From positions 1 through 35,853 of the IMG/VR virus record IMGVR_UViG_3300001846_000178: DNA of 35,853 nucleotides; one strand, 5' to 3'. A program made the position numbers and the translations under genes. Below are positions 18,201 through 26,040 of the stretch, in pieces (the first letter of the stretch is position 1; each line of letters begins with the position of its first letter). The notes under the pieces were generated by a model. The model was not told the DNA's origin and made no database searches. It worked only from the letters and a program-made list of their open reading frames with translations. The DNA comes from a virus.

Positions 18201-21200
18201 AAAGTTAAATCCACAAGTAATTACATTTAATAGTCTTGCAGATACATCTATATCTAATAATGTATATAAATTAGCAACAGGCAATCCTAATATAATTAAG
18301 CAAGGAAATACAAGTTTTGAAACTATCCAGTTTGACGATACAAGTTTAGAATTATTAAGTGCTGGAGAAGTTTTAGAATCAGAAACTAGATATACAAGTA
18401 CAGATATGGACAGTATTAAAGACGTGTTTGATAATACAGCAGATTATGCAGTAATTGAAACTTGGAATAATACCAGCAGTTATAAAAGAGGAGACCAGGT
18501 AAGACACAAAGGATCCTTATATAAATGTAATATTGATGCAACAGGTATATCCACTGTATCAGACGAAATTATTGAAATAGGATCCTTTGGTAATCCTGTA
18601 TTTGATTTTGGCACAACTGCTAATATTGCTGACACAGTAACAACTTTACAATCAACTAAAACAGTATATAGTGACATTGTTGCTGTGGGATCTATTAATA
18701 ATCCAACAATAACAAATACAAACACTTTAACAATTAATGCTACTCCAATTTTATTCAGTAACCTTGTACAACAAAGAGAAGTTCAAGGACCTGCTATAAT
18801 TTCTGGTAATAAAATTTTACCTAGCTTTAATGATGTAACTAATAAAAGCATTACTGTAGGAAGTAATGCTGTTCCTAATATTTTTGTAAACTTTGATACT
18901 ACTCCTGCAAATAAAATACAAAACTTTACAGGCGTAAACGAAGGAGTAACTCCAGGAGATATTATAGAAACATTTACTGGAGATGGAACACAAACAAATT
19001 ACACTATTGCTCAAGTGATTACGACACAAGGATACGATGTTGCAAGTGTTACAATTAACGGCGTAGTAACTACTGACTTTACCCTTGCAGGTCAAATATT
19101 AACATTTAATATTGCTCCTTTATTAGGCGATACTATTGTTGTAACATTGGCACATGATACAATTATTAGTTTAAAAGATACATTTACAATAACTGTAGAA
19201 ACTATAGGCTCAGGTACTCCTTGGAGTGTTGGATCTGTAAAAGTATCAGGTAATATTTTATCTAATTCAGGATATTCAGTAAACGGACAAGACATAACAT
19301 TTGTTACTGCGCCAGCACAAGGTGTTCCTATTGAAGTAACTATTGTGCATGTTCCTATATCAATGAATACTAATGAAATTGTATCTACAATTAATAATGC
19401 AGTTCAAGCTGCTGGAGAAAATAATATTTCCGCATCTATAAGTAGTAACAATACATTAACAATTACATTACTTAATACAAATGATCCAGACGAAATTTTA
19501 AGATTAAGTGGTGGTGGTTCAAATGCTTTACTTGGCTTTAATACATCAGAAACAATTGGTATACAGGATGTAGCACTAGTTGCTGTACAAAATGATTTAC
19601 CATTAAGTTTAATTGTTTCTCAAATTAATGCAGCTAGTGTACCTAATGTCATAGCAAGCGTAAATGGAAATAATTTACAACTTACAAGCACAAACACAAC
19701 AATGTCCGTAAGTGGTAATGCTGTACCTTTATTAGGACTAGAAAATTCATATGACGCAGGTCAAAATACTGTAAACACAACAGTAAGTGCAATCGATGCA
19801 GTATCACAAATACAACAAACATTATCTAATGCTGGTATTACGGATGTACTGATAAGTTTAGATGCAGGACGTATAAAAATTACAAGTACAAGAACAAGTT
19901 TAAATCTAGGAGATACTGAATTTAATAGTACTGCATTTTTAAATACAGGCATAGTTACAAGTACCTCAACATCAATATCAAATGAATTTAATTATAGTGA
20001 ATGGATTGATATAACAGATCAAGATCCTGCATTATTTAATATATGGGTAGCAGATGATAGCGCATATGAACTAAGCAATGTAAGTGGAGTTACAACTAAA
20101 TTTTATGGTTGGAATGTTTTCCAGGCAACTAATACTGGTATGCAATCTCAGTCTAGCTCAAGTATAGATGATTGTGGCATATGTGCAGGAACAGTAACAC
20201 AAGACGGTAATGATGCTGAAGTTACAACTAATATACCTCATAACTTATCTGTAGGTGATTATGTTATGCTATTAAACACAACAACTACTCCTAATATTGA
20301 TGGTATACATAAAGTTACACAAGTCTCTAATAGCAATGCTAATGTGTTTTATATTGACAAATTTATAGAAATATGTGGTAATGCAGTAAGTATCTTAACT
20401 TTAAGAACGATGAGATTTGAAACTACATCTCAAAGAGATACTGCTACTTCTTCAACTGAATGGAATATTCCTAATAATGCAATAGGGTATACAAATAAAA
20501 ATGACACCAATGAGAGAACAACTAATGTGTTTACTTACCTTAACAGTTCTTCAACTTGGACAAAAATAAGAGAGCAGTCAACACGTGTTACAAATAACGA
20601 TCTGAGTCATTTGCTTGTTTACAATACAAAAGACAAGAACCTTGCATTAGAACTAGAACTATTTGATCCTGCACGAGGAATAATTCCTGGTGTTGCGGAT
20701 AGAGAAATAGATCTAAAGACAACTTTTGATCCAGCAGCTTATAACTCTTCTAGCGATCCTAACTATGCTATTACAGAAAACGATTGTTGGACAAGTAATT
20801 TTGTAGGCAAACGTTGGTGGGATACAAGCACTGTAAAATACTATGACTATGATCAAGGACTGAGATCAGGTCCTAATGGTACATATACAGATTACGATTA
20901 TATGACTACACATTGGGGTAAATTATTTCCTGGTAGTGAAATAATTATTTGGGAATGGACTGCAAGTACTGTGCCTCCAGATGATTATAAAGAAGCAGTA
21001 GAAGGTAATGTCGTGATGTTTGGTTCACCAGCAACAGGTGAAGCTTATAGCATATTTGATGTTTCCTTAAATGAAAATCTTTACTTTTATACAACAGATC
21101 AAATGTGGAATCCAAGTTTAGGAAAGTATACAGAAGTATATTACTTCTGGGTAAAAAATAAAGAAACAATTAGTAATCCTAACTATAGACTTACAAACAA

Positions 21201-23277
21201 AGCAATAGGTGATATTATTGAGGATCCTACAAGCAACGGCATTAGTTGGTTTGCAGCAATTAATAGTGATACAATTATTGTATCTAATATTAGTGCATAT
21301 GTAGATGATAACAATACAGTGCTACAAATAAATCGCAAGACACAAGATAATAGTCACAGTAGTTGGATGCTAATTGCAGAAGATAATGATGTAATTCCTG
21401 ATTACTGGTATATTGGTCTAAGAAACAATTATAGTAGACTAGATAGCGAGCTACAAAAAATACCTGATAATAAATTGCATCCTGAGAATAGAATAGGTGA
21501 TGATAGAAGTATTAAACAAGTTTGGTTTACAGATATTGATTCTGCAAGATATAACGGTGTTTTTATTATCAATGATTTATTTAAAAGTATTAATATATTT
21601 GAAGACTTTAACACTACTTGGACTAGTATAGTAAATGATGATTACAATCCTGATAATAGAATACCTTTTAGTGATAAGATTTGGAAATGGTCAGATTATT
21701 ATACAGTAGATTACAATCCTGACTTACTACATACAGATACATTAGATAATACATTACAATTACAAAATGTTGATACAAACATTCATTCTTATGTAAAAGT
21801 TAGACAGTTCGTACAACAGATTGATAGAAGTGAATATTATCTATATATTAACAACGAGTGGAACTTAGTCCGTAAAGAAAATAGTACAGTAGCATTTGAT
21901 GCTAAAGCATTATCTGAAACTATTGGTTGGGACATGGCAGCCTGGGATAGTATAAGTTGGGATAATACATTTATACAGGACTATTGGATTAGAATAGTAG
22001 ATGCTTTACGCAATGTATTATTTGTTGGTAAGCATAGAGATAAGTTTAACACTTTCTTTTTTGAAACTATTAAGTATGTAATTGCAGCAGAAACAAAAAT
22101 TGATTGGGTACACAAGTCAACATATGTTCAATTATTAGTAGACCAAACAGTATCTACTAATACCCGAGTATATAAAAAGAATGATATAAACACTATTATT
22201 GGGTATGTAAACAAAGTTAAACCTTTCCATACTAAATTAAGTGATGTATTTGATTACTACAATACACCACTTGATGTTGCAAATTTAAGTATTGAGGAAA
22301 ATGTTTTACCAGATGATGGATTTAGAGCTACATTGTCTTATCCACAGGTTGAGAAAAAAGTAGTAGGAAATGAATTAAAAGACAGACCAATCTTCAATTA
22401 CGAACCTACTTTTTCTGGTACAACACACACTAGTTTAACAGACTGGAGAACAGTGGCCACATTGGATTATCCAGTTAACACTACTTCAACTTATACAGTA
22501 GATAAAGATCAGTATGTTCTAGGTGTTAATGAATGGGCTATTGCTAAAGTATTGGTAGGCACAAACGAAGTTCAATATCCAGACGATTATATTATAGTGG
22601 ATCAAGATATTGTGTTTGGCATTGTACCTACTCAAGATGTTACAGTAGTATTAAAACCTGCAAGAGATAGAGTGTATGATGGTGGATCATTTACAGATAC
22701 AGATAATAACTTTGAAGAATTACATAACATGGGTACGTTTACAGATTTTACTATGTACAACGACTCATTAGAAGGAGCACCACATAATACAATTGCAACT
22801 GTAAGACCAGAAGAACTATTAAACATTACAGTTCAAACAAATGAAGTAGGAAGCACAAGCGATAGCAAGACAAGAACATTTATGATGATTAAAAATAATC
22901 AAGGCATAACAAGTGCTTTTGGGCTTCCAGATAGTAAAGCAAGCACACTATCTTCAGATTTTGGATTTGAAGATACATCAGCAGATATAACAGACGCAAC
23001 TGCATTTGCAGATGTTGGCTTTGCTGTAATTAATTTAGAACTAATTAAGTTTGTGAAAAATGGTAACGTTTTAAACATTATACAAAGAGGTTTGAACGGT
23101 ACATTTAGTATTAGCCATAGTTCAGGAGATACTATAGTTGATGTTACAAATGCTTACTTAGTTTCAGAAAATATGGATAGTCAAAGATTTAATGAGATTG
23201 GAAAGAGCTTATTAGACAGTGATGGATCTTTAGAGGCAAGCGAATTGCTTTCACAAGGACGAGGAATAGATATATAG
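12247..23277 (+). CDS. Giant virion protein (3676 residues) at the gp7/gp8 position
   Basis: A single open frame of 11 kb, about 400 kDa, in the place where gp7 and gp8 follow gp6 in T4-like phages, so it probably forms the outer baseplate and fibre-bearing part. I cannot prove homology to T4 gp7. The first 120 residues (PSVFQTNLNKKWLDSTLDQM; YFYRPPVDIDKFVNFGNYYW) look like a virion anchor domain. Two W-D rich segments, GWDSEEWDSS (about 389) and GWDMAAWDSISWDN (about 3225), recur near its ends. Residues about 2239-2373 hold two tandem beta modules with the tail-fibre type FTGDGTQTNYTI and INGVVTTDF pattern, followed by three repeats (about 2375-2575) with an I-N or I-Q helix then a strand pair, like flagellar 'IN' motifs. 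There are no membrane segments. The gene reads without frameshift. Confidence 0.9.
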   Translation: MANNKKRAGKQTNKSIKTSKFLPSVFQTNLNKKWLDSTLDQMVSKGNLQDLDGYIGSEEGRLKIPSDVYNSAKYLEPAIVSKNKDGSIDKVITHDDVRDIKLSTFGNYNFSAAYTSSSYFYRPPVDIDKFVNFGNYYWVEELPVYESVDNTSTDRDITSEANNRLTYELKDKNESFLIEDGMLIKCVGTGWSTDCKDKTYLVTGVGSNITLILYKDETGNKVYNNFSQASIRQSDFWDKSNITTLSPNTKSQYYDAFKSPFQMLDDYFVAQEGPNKAPLFDGFIFTNDEEGMIDQFITGQIVMFSEDWNLDSINEGNPNGVLNEQDLMIPMVTHIENGKQMLVKLYDTQAVGTHNPPKRYELVRKEGVFSDSQFNKYYDELEGWDSEEWDSSVSDIIMKDYILINRNCKYQTAWSRTNFWVHKNTVDKVRKLTGVSLYRENYINLNRVAKRPILEFDSNMHLYNHVSGYKTDQFKGTIDFYLKREGKYIPQDNGSSLSFYEPSPVPTGSTIIFDHTENDEDRYKKVYRVKTDFTLEEVFTPSKDDVVVITNSTDYNFRDADLYYNGRWISGQQKTKINQAPLYQVYDYNKTKVQELSQTKFKGNTIFGYKIGTGTNDTELGFPLSFKDGPKGAEYLFENYLDTALYESVYRSEYNLNVSNHRKLDNQLFFKVRDELKFNYELSKMPHGSREKYNYTITDTNNLEIPFGFNNWRTDTKVMLHSYFGKEMVTELVNPGMYSNRTKGNNRHIVASPNNVMEIVNLIENNEVIFLTPEGEDIETLSDAGNPYINLQITRLNSSVTEFQFTQDNVGLIVEIKNSHVDYPESIFLTISNKSDDIYYKLSVNGKKISRQDYNISLDRISVKSNKFNVGDIVDLEFLSNGNTIPETQEYNPNNKLIDTFTITETLDHWKSLLNYVPDLTGDSIGENNYSETTKLIGYGGGKIFVHEDVSITHDINYSDNALNITGALQEQGKDWDSFRARFISQVRRLYSTKEYKSVYDLSNDAINLIVQNRKGSPLYKDSNMAYGVNNYTYEWPMEEFVDDYWLPFTYNTDEKIKDHLYVYLKDDSKEENKFTYRPLVKDVDYKMVGNKLTVLCDVIFTPNLDPVLLINYYNMDLESYIPPSPVKLGLQFGYKPTVLADKIICHDGYEYSKASDADLYDFTDSKFDPVVAALYDLEIRIYNGLVMQDNLVQEEINPYKSAYDYMPSLHRSVWYDLLEINSYTEQFFNLWLSKNNISDINPDSYFDTSDENTWNYKSEVDALGDKSIPGHWVGAYTAIFGTSTPHLTPWHMLGFSFKPTWWDNKYSWTNTVKRNKLLTALRLGNVSPNDTIIQDLRYARYNWDWEDKCPVTSAGTLESISTILGMPSELNRSVPFEFGDWGPVEQEWRKSAIGYMSLVDAVVKLSPGLAWNEFIQPGSRTGHNDKNIHISERTKNFMNSSDYLIPGNVYGKTITGVKLSNTEDAFDVNATEFNLIGPDDTPIINTAVSYFDLNGFTTDINNEFKVYKFISGASVLKRGYLFEKDPTIVSSVPRQTYSKTTLEILTAEVPYVSNGILQAQHNYILRNQYNIDLKQIYSTIDTQLTHKLNGFSNNNLLKFKADSSLFGPVELSSNDFELQMYTGACKDNPTASNVTITKQGTYYVVKGLSSNKQEFLFYEPDLSNSAKSVELTLNDYTFRKYENFVQAPSVAEFGTKFSRIQDTYNFIRGYWEWMNVSGYTLELPRDAAGMTFVKWAVAAGEGDSITIELGKAITFKPQNGTVEEYNKYGYHDNDILSTDGKTIENKDLGITREDGTVYITTKDNSYIGSVSSVVVEHEHVAVINNTTSFGVNMLDQAKGNRYDRLFLHGQKTPDWTGEKKALGYLVQDNGIVENFDTSAETFNDFYRTDVNEFNNGITKSKDLTIGNQNDILDLNLDSTTLTNFYQGAIKKMGTNDVINGIDRAKLNHGLTTVNIHEQYMFRHSYMGDTSQLDSTEFKITSNDLKLNPQVITFNSLADTSISNNVYKLATGNPNIIKQGNTSFETIQFDDTSLELLSAGEVLESETRYTSTDMDSIKDVFDNTADYAVIETWNNTSSYKRGDQVRHKGSLYKCNIDATGISTVSDEIIEIGSFGNPVFDFGTTANIADTVTTLQSTKTVYSDIVAVGSINNPTITNTNTLTINATPILFSNLVQQREVQGPAIISGNKILPSFNDVTNKSITVGSNAVPNIFVNFDTTPANKIQNFTGVNEGVTPGDIIETFTGDGTQTNYTIAQVITTQGYDVASVTINGVVTTDFTLAGQILTFNIAPLLGDTIVVTLAHDTIISLKDTFTITVETIGSGTPWSVGSVKVSGNILSNSGYSVNGQDITFVTAPAQGVPIEVTIVHVPISMNTNEIVSTINNAVQAAGENNISASISSNNTLTITLLNTNDPDEILRLSGGGSNALLGFNTSETIGIQDVALVAVQNDLPLSLIVSQINAASVPNVIASVNGNNLQLTSTNTTMSVSGNAVPLLGLENSYDAGQNTVNTTVSAIDAVSQIQQTLSNAGITDVLISLDAGRIKITSTRTSLNLGDTEFNSTAFLNTGIVTSTSTSISNEFNYSEWIDITDQDPALFNIWVADDSAYELSNVSGVTTKFYGWNVFQATNTGMQSQSSSSIDDCGICAGTVTQDGNDAEVTTNIPHNLSVGDYVMLLNTTTTPNIDGIHKVTQVSNSNANVFYIDKFIEICGNAVSILTLRTMRFETTSQRDTATSSTEWNIPNNAIGYTNKNDTNERTTNVFTYLNSSSTWTKIREQSTRVTNNDLSHLLVYNTKDKNLALELELFDPARGIIPGVADREIDLKTTFDPAAYNSSSDPNYAITENDCWTSNFVGKRWWDTSTVKYYDYDQGLRSGPNGTYTDYDYMTTHWGKLFPGSEIIIWEWTASTVPPDDYKEAVEGNVVMFGSPATGEAYSIFDVSLNENLYFYTTDQMWNPSLGKYTEVYYFWVKNKETISNPNYRLTNKAIGDIIEDPTSNGISWFAAINSDTIIVSNISAYVDDNNTVLQINRKTQDNSHSSWMLIAEDNDVIPDYWYIGLRNNYSRLDSELQKIPDNKLHPENRIGDDRSIKQVWFTDIDSARYNGVFIINDLFKSINIFEDFNTTWTSIVNDDYNPDNRIPFSDKIWKWSDYYTVDYNPDLLHTDTLDNTLQLQNVDTNIHSYVKVRQFVQQIDRSEYYLYINNEWNLVRKENSTVAFDAKALSETIGWDMAAWDSISWDNTFIQDYWIRIVDALRNVLFVGKHRDKFNTFFFETIKYVIAAETKIDWVHKSTYVQLLVDQTVSTNTRVYKKNDINTIIGYVNKVKPFHTKLSDVFDYYNTPLDVANLSIEENVLPDDGFRATLSYPQVEKKVVGNELKDRPIFNYEPTFSGTTHTSLTDWRTVATLDYPVNTTSTYTVDKDQYVLGVNEWAIAKVLVGTNEVQYPDDYIIVDQDIVFGIVPTQDVTVVLKPARDRVYDGGSFTDTDNNFEELHNMGTFTDFTMYNDSLEGAPHNTIATVRPEELLNITVQTNEVGSTSDSKTRTFMMIKNNQGITSAFGLPDSKASTLSSDFGFEDTSADITDATAFADVGFAVINLELIKFVKNGNVLNIIQRGLNGTFSISHSSGDTIVDVTNAYLVSENMDSQRFNEIGKSLLDSDGSLEASELLSQGRGIDI
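18961..19363 (+). repeat. Two tandem beta modules inside the giant virion protein
   Basis: Protein-level repeat of about 65 residues. Module 1 (about residues 2239-2305) has FTGDGTQTNYTI, SVTINGVV, ILTFNIAPLLGDTIVVTL; module 2 (about 2309-2372) has FTITVETIGSGT, SVKVSGNI, ITFVTAPAQGVPIEVTI. Each ends in 'tf...AP..G..i.vt', a pattern I know from phage fibre and adhesin beta modules. It marks a variable, probably surface-exposed part. Confidence 0.6.
19369..19980 (+). repeat. Three diverged IN-type repeats inside the giant virion protein
   Basis: Three consecutive segments, about residues 2375-2440, 2451-2510 and 2515-2575, each have a helix with I-V-S-x-I-N or V-S-Q-I-Q, then an A-S-I-S/A-S-V-N/I-S-L-D turn, a strand such as LQLTST or IKITST, and a hydrophobic L-L-G or L-N-T-G end. 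This resembles the flagellin/hook 'IN' motif. Identity is low, so this is a pattern observation, not a proven family. Confidence 0.45.
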
Positions 23278-23292
23278 CAAGATAATTAATCG

Positions 23293-23300
23293 GCTAAATA
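23293..23300 (+). promoter_or_regulatory. Weak late-promoter-like element before the 23325 gene
   Basis: GCTAAATA matches TATAAATA at six of eight positions. It lies in the 47-base gap after the giant gene, 24 bases before the next ATG, with an AAGGA ribosome site (23307-23311) between. Position favours a real promoter; the match is weak. Confidence 0.3.
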
Positions 23301-23324
23301 CTACATAAGGAATGGTATCAGATT

Positions 23325-23882
23325 ATGAAAAATTTTATTGAACAACCAAATGTTAGTGCAGAAGGACATGTGTTAATAACTGACTTAGATACAAAGGAAG
23401 TTTTGTTAAACAAGTATAATGCAATTAACTTCGAAAATTTAGCATTTGCTATTGCAAATCTATTATCAGGCGAAGTAGGGCATGGCATTAACCATATGGC
23501 ATTTGGTTATGGCGGCACAGACATAAATCAAAACGGACAGGTAAATTATAAGACTCCTAAAGTCAATGGTGCAGATGGTGGACTTTATACATCGTCTAAT
23601 TTTACAAAAACAATTGAAACATTTGAAGTTGATAATCAAGAAACACAACCATATACTGATTTAATTATGACAGTAGTATTAGATTATAATGATCCTAGCG
23701 ATGCCAAAGATACAGATACAAGTGTAAACTTTGAAGAAGAAAAAGACTACGTTTTTGATGAAATAGGCCTAGTGAATAATAATAATAAATTTTTAACACA
23801 TCTAATCTTCCATCCAATCCAAAAGAGTAAAAATAGAAAATTAGAAATTAAATATTCTTTAAGAATAAAGGCAGGAGTGTAA
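23325..23882 (+). CDS. Conserved virion-associated protein (185 residues)
   Basis: A 185-residue protein of a type I recognise from marine T4-like phages but cannot name. Its features are G14-HVLITDLDTKEVLLNKYNAI, M58-AFGYGGTDINQNG, the downstream DYVFDEIGLV, and H-L-I-F-H-P-I-Q-K-S-K-N-R near the C-terminus. It looks all-beta and lacks membrane or signal segments. The gene sits between the giant virion protein and a fibre-like gene, starts one base before the next ATG (stop 23882, next ATG 23884), and follows a weak late-promoter-like element, all consistent with a baseplate or fibre accessory. The start at 23325 is chosen over the ATG at 23312, which is in another frame. Confidence 0.7.
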   Translation: MKNFIEQPNVSAEGHVLITDLDTKEVLLNKYNAINFENLAFAIANLLSGEVGHGINHMAFGYGGTDINQNGQVNYKTPKVNGADGGLYTSSNFTKTIETFEVDNQETQPYTDLIMTVVLDYNDPSDAKDTDTSVNFEEEKDYVFDEIGLVNNNNKFLTHLIFHPIQKSKNRKLEIKYSLRIKAGV

Positions 23883-23883
23883 G

Positions 23884-24789
23884 ATGGCATATACAATAGA
23901 AATAAATGATGGACAAATTACAATTAATGATGGTGAGTTAAATCTAGAAACAAGTTTGCAACTTGTAGGTAGAGACTACTTTGGTTACGGCGAAGCTATT
24001 GCACAAAACTTAGTAGACTTACTAGAAAATTTTGCATCTGCACCCTATGCAGATGGAGACTTTGGTCCTACTAATCCAACAGTAGGTCAGCTATGGTATA
24101 ATAAAGGCATAGCGGGATATAAATATTGGAACGGAACTACTTGGTTAAACTTAAATGCTGGGTTAAAGGCAGTAACAGTAAAGGATAACCAAAACATAGA
24201 TCATACAGTAACAGTAATGTATGAAACAGATAGTAATGGTGACGAAAAATTAATCGCAGCATATAGCGCAGAAGATATTCCAGTACTGCACAATGATGAA
24301 CCTTTAAAAGATAAATTTGTAGCAAATACAATTTATAAGGGTATAACATTAGCAGTAGGAATGAAACTTCACGGTACAGCAACATCAGCACAATATGCTG
24401 ACCTTGCAGAGCTTTATCAAAGTGATCAAGAATATGAAGCTGGTACTGTATTAAAGATTGGCGGCGAAGCTGAAGTGACACAAACAACTGATGCGCTTTG
24501 TATGGAAGTGTTTGGTGTTGTAAGTAGCAATCCAGCGTACTTAATGAATAGTGCAGCGGAAGGTACAACTGTTCCAGTGGCACTAGAGGGTAGAGTTCCA
24601 GTAAGAGTAATTGGTGAAGTAAAAAAGGGACAGCGTCTAGTTGCTAGTGAGACACCAGGTGTAGCACGTGGAGTAACGAAGTTTGAACATGCAGAAGGCG
24701 ACGATTGGTTTAGAATGGTTGGCCGAGCATTAGAGGATAAAACAACTTTAGGCGAAGGTTTGGTAGAAGCAGTAGTCGGAGCAAAGTAA
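23884..24789 (+). CDS. Tail-fibre-like virion protein
   Basis: A 301-residue fibre-type protein. The N-terminal part carries S-L-Q-L-V-G-R-D-Y-F-G-Y-G-E, L-L-E-N-F-A-S-A-P, then G-Q-L-W-Y-N and Y-W-N-G-T-T-W-L, a domain common at the start of marine phage fibres. The C-terminal part has A-T-S-A-Q-Y-A-D-L-A-E-L-Y (about residues 172-184), E-A-G-T-V-L-K-I-G-G and S-N-P-A-Y-L-M-N, which I associate with the C-terminal chaperone or cleavage-type domains of phage fibres; whether autocleavage occurs is not visible. It acts in host attachment or as a connector. It starts one base after the previous stop and ends one base before the next ATG, so the three genes are one unit. Confidence 0.7.
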   Translation: MAYTIEINDGQITINDGELNLETSLQLVGRDYFGYGEAIAQNLVDLLENFASAPYADGDFGPTNPTVGQLWYNKGIAGYKYWNGTTWLNLNAGLKAVTVKDNQNIDHTVTVMYETDSNGDEKLIAAYSAEDIPVLHNDEPLKDKFVANTIYKGITLAVGMKLHGTATSAQYADLAELYQSDQEYEAGTVLKIGGEAEVTQTTDALCMEVFGVVSSNPAYLMNSAAEGTTVPVALEGRVPVRVIGEVKKGQRLVASETPGVARGVTKFEHAEGDDWFRMVGRALEDKTTLGEGLVEAVVGAK

Positions 24790-24790
24790 T

Positions 24791-25978
24791 ATGAGCACCT
24801 GGCTACCAGACACAGAAGTTAGCGTTGGCAAAATAATAAAAGCAGAACACTTTAACACAATGTTAAGGCGTTTAAAAGACTTCTGGGTAGGCGATTTATA
24901 TACATACACATCAGATCATACTGAAAATGATCCTATTCCTGCTGATGTTCCATTTAGACGACATGGTTGGGGTCAACCAAACATTTTGCCTGCAGAAGTA
25001 AGTGTAGGTCAAATTATTACTGCAGAGCATATTAATCATCTAATAGTAGTTCTTAATGTAGCAATATTTCATATTGATAAAACAGACTTACCTCCAATGG
25101 CAAAAATTACATTTAACTATGATAACGATCCATATGGAACACCAACTAATAGTATAGCAACTGTAGACATGTCATATTATACTTTAATAATGACAAAAAT
25201 GGATCAAATTGAAAATGCAAAATACGATGCAGATAATATATCTATTATAACAGATGTAGCATTAGTAGAAACTACACAAGGATTTACCTGGAGCGATGAC
25301 TTGTATTGTATTTTAGGTGCAACATTTAATGATTATAATGAAGCAAGACATTATTTTAATAGTGGTGGTGTAATTACATTTGAACTAGAATGTGGAGGCG
25401 CATCAGGCGGATCTATACCTAAGTGGGAACAATTTTTTCATCTAATTGGTGAAATAAGAATTGGTGCAGACAGTTCTACTACTACTGGTTTTCTTCAAAA
25501 CACTATTATAAACGGAGGATTTTATAATATAGATTTTGGTACAGATTGGACAACAATATTTGAAATTGCTGGGCAGCAATTTATTAATAGTGAATATGGC
25601 CCTGGAGGAGAATACGCTGGAGAATATGGAAGAGGTGAATACGCTGGAGAATATGGTAATGTATATAGCCTAGGTGAATATGATTCTAGACGAGTACGTG
25701 TTCAAGGACGTATTATTGAAGATATCAATGAATATAGAATAGAACTTAGAATAATATTATTAGAAGACGCAGAGGATGATCTGCTTCCTATTCAAAATAC
25801 GATAAGTGTAACTGTTGGATATTTAGAAATTTTAGACACACCTACATTATCAGACTATACTAGTATTACAGGACTAGAACAATATTTTACATTTAAAGAT
25901 AACCCTAGCTATAAATTTGAAGCTAAACAAAGTCCAACTGTAAGCATAGTTCAGCAGTGGACATCTGAAGATCTTTAA
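24791..25978 (+). CDS. Repeat-containing virion/fibre protein
   Basis: A 395-residue protein, probably an appendage. The first 90 residues contain a duplication: E9-VSVGKIIKAEHFNTM and E69-VSVGQIITAEHINHL, 60 residues apart. The middle is beta-rich and varied. At about residues 273-292 a Gly-Glu-Tyr repeat (GEYAGEYG, twice) resembles the flexible repeats of adhesive fibres. No enzyme motif is seen. It is the last gene of the late virion block, and its stop is followed by the sigma70-type promoter of the accessory module. Whether it is a fibre or a chaperone cannot be decided by eye. Confidence 0.65.
   Translation: MSTWLPDTEVSVGKIIKAEHFNTMLRRLKDFWVGDLYTYTSDHTENDPIPADVPFRRHGWGQPNILPAEVSVGQIITAEHINHLIVVLNVAIFHIDKTDLPPMAKITFNYDNDPYGTPTNSIATVDMSYYTLIMTKMDQIENAKYDADNISIITDVALVETTQGFTWSDDLYCILGATFNDYNEARHYFNSGGVITFELECGGASGGSIPKWEQFFHLIGEIRIGADSSTTTGFLQNTIINGGFYNIDFGTDWTTIFEIAGQQFINSEYGPGGEYAGEYGRGEYAGEYGNVYSLGEYDSRRVRVQGRIIEDINEYRIELRIILLEDAEDDLLPIQNTISVTVGYLEILDTPTLSDYTSITGLEQYFTFKDNPSYKFEAKQSPTVSIVQQWTSEDL
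25610..25656 (+). repeat. Exact 20-base tandem repeat with a 27-base period
   Basis: The 20-base unit at 25610-25629 recurs exactly at 25637-25656, giving the nine-residue repeat GEYAGEYGR/GEYAGEYGN in the 24791 gene. The identical DNA suggests recent expansion by slippage or duplication. Confidence 0.85.
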
Positions 25979-25987
25979 AATTACTCA

Positions 25988-26016
25988 TTGACAAACAAGG
26001 ATAACTATTGTATTAT
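25988..26016 (+). promoter_or_regulatory. Strong sigma70-type promoter of the accessory module
   Basis: TTGACA (25988-25993), a 17-base spacer and TATTAT (26011-26016) match the consensus at 6/6 and 5/6. Initiation is predicted near 26023. AGGAG at 26030-26034 gives a good ribosome site 6 bases before the ATG at 26041. It marks the switch from late virion genes to an early or middle module read by host RNA polymerase. Confidence 0.75.
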
Positions 26017-26040
26017 TAACAATAACTACAGGAGTGATCT

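Noticed and set aside
12247-23277. Giant gene as an artefact of several merged genes
   Set aside because: The frame is open for 11 kb without a stop, and internal sequence is consistently virion-like with normal composition. No start-stop junctions are seen.
24118-24125. Exact TATAAATA inside the 23884 gene
   Set aside because: Formed by the codons for Y-K-Y, far from any start. It shows that the motif occurs by chance in this AT-rich DNA.
24137-24583. Minus-strand frame of 148 codons opposite the fibre gene
   Set aside because: Leucine- and tyrosine-rich shadow product; the plus-strand frame has clear fibre motifs and tight gene junctions.
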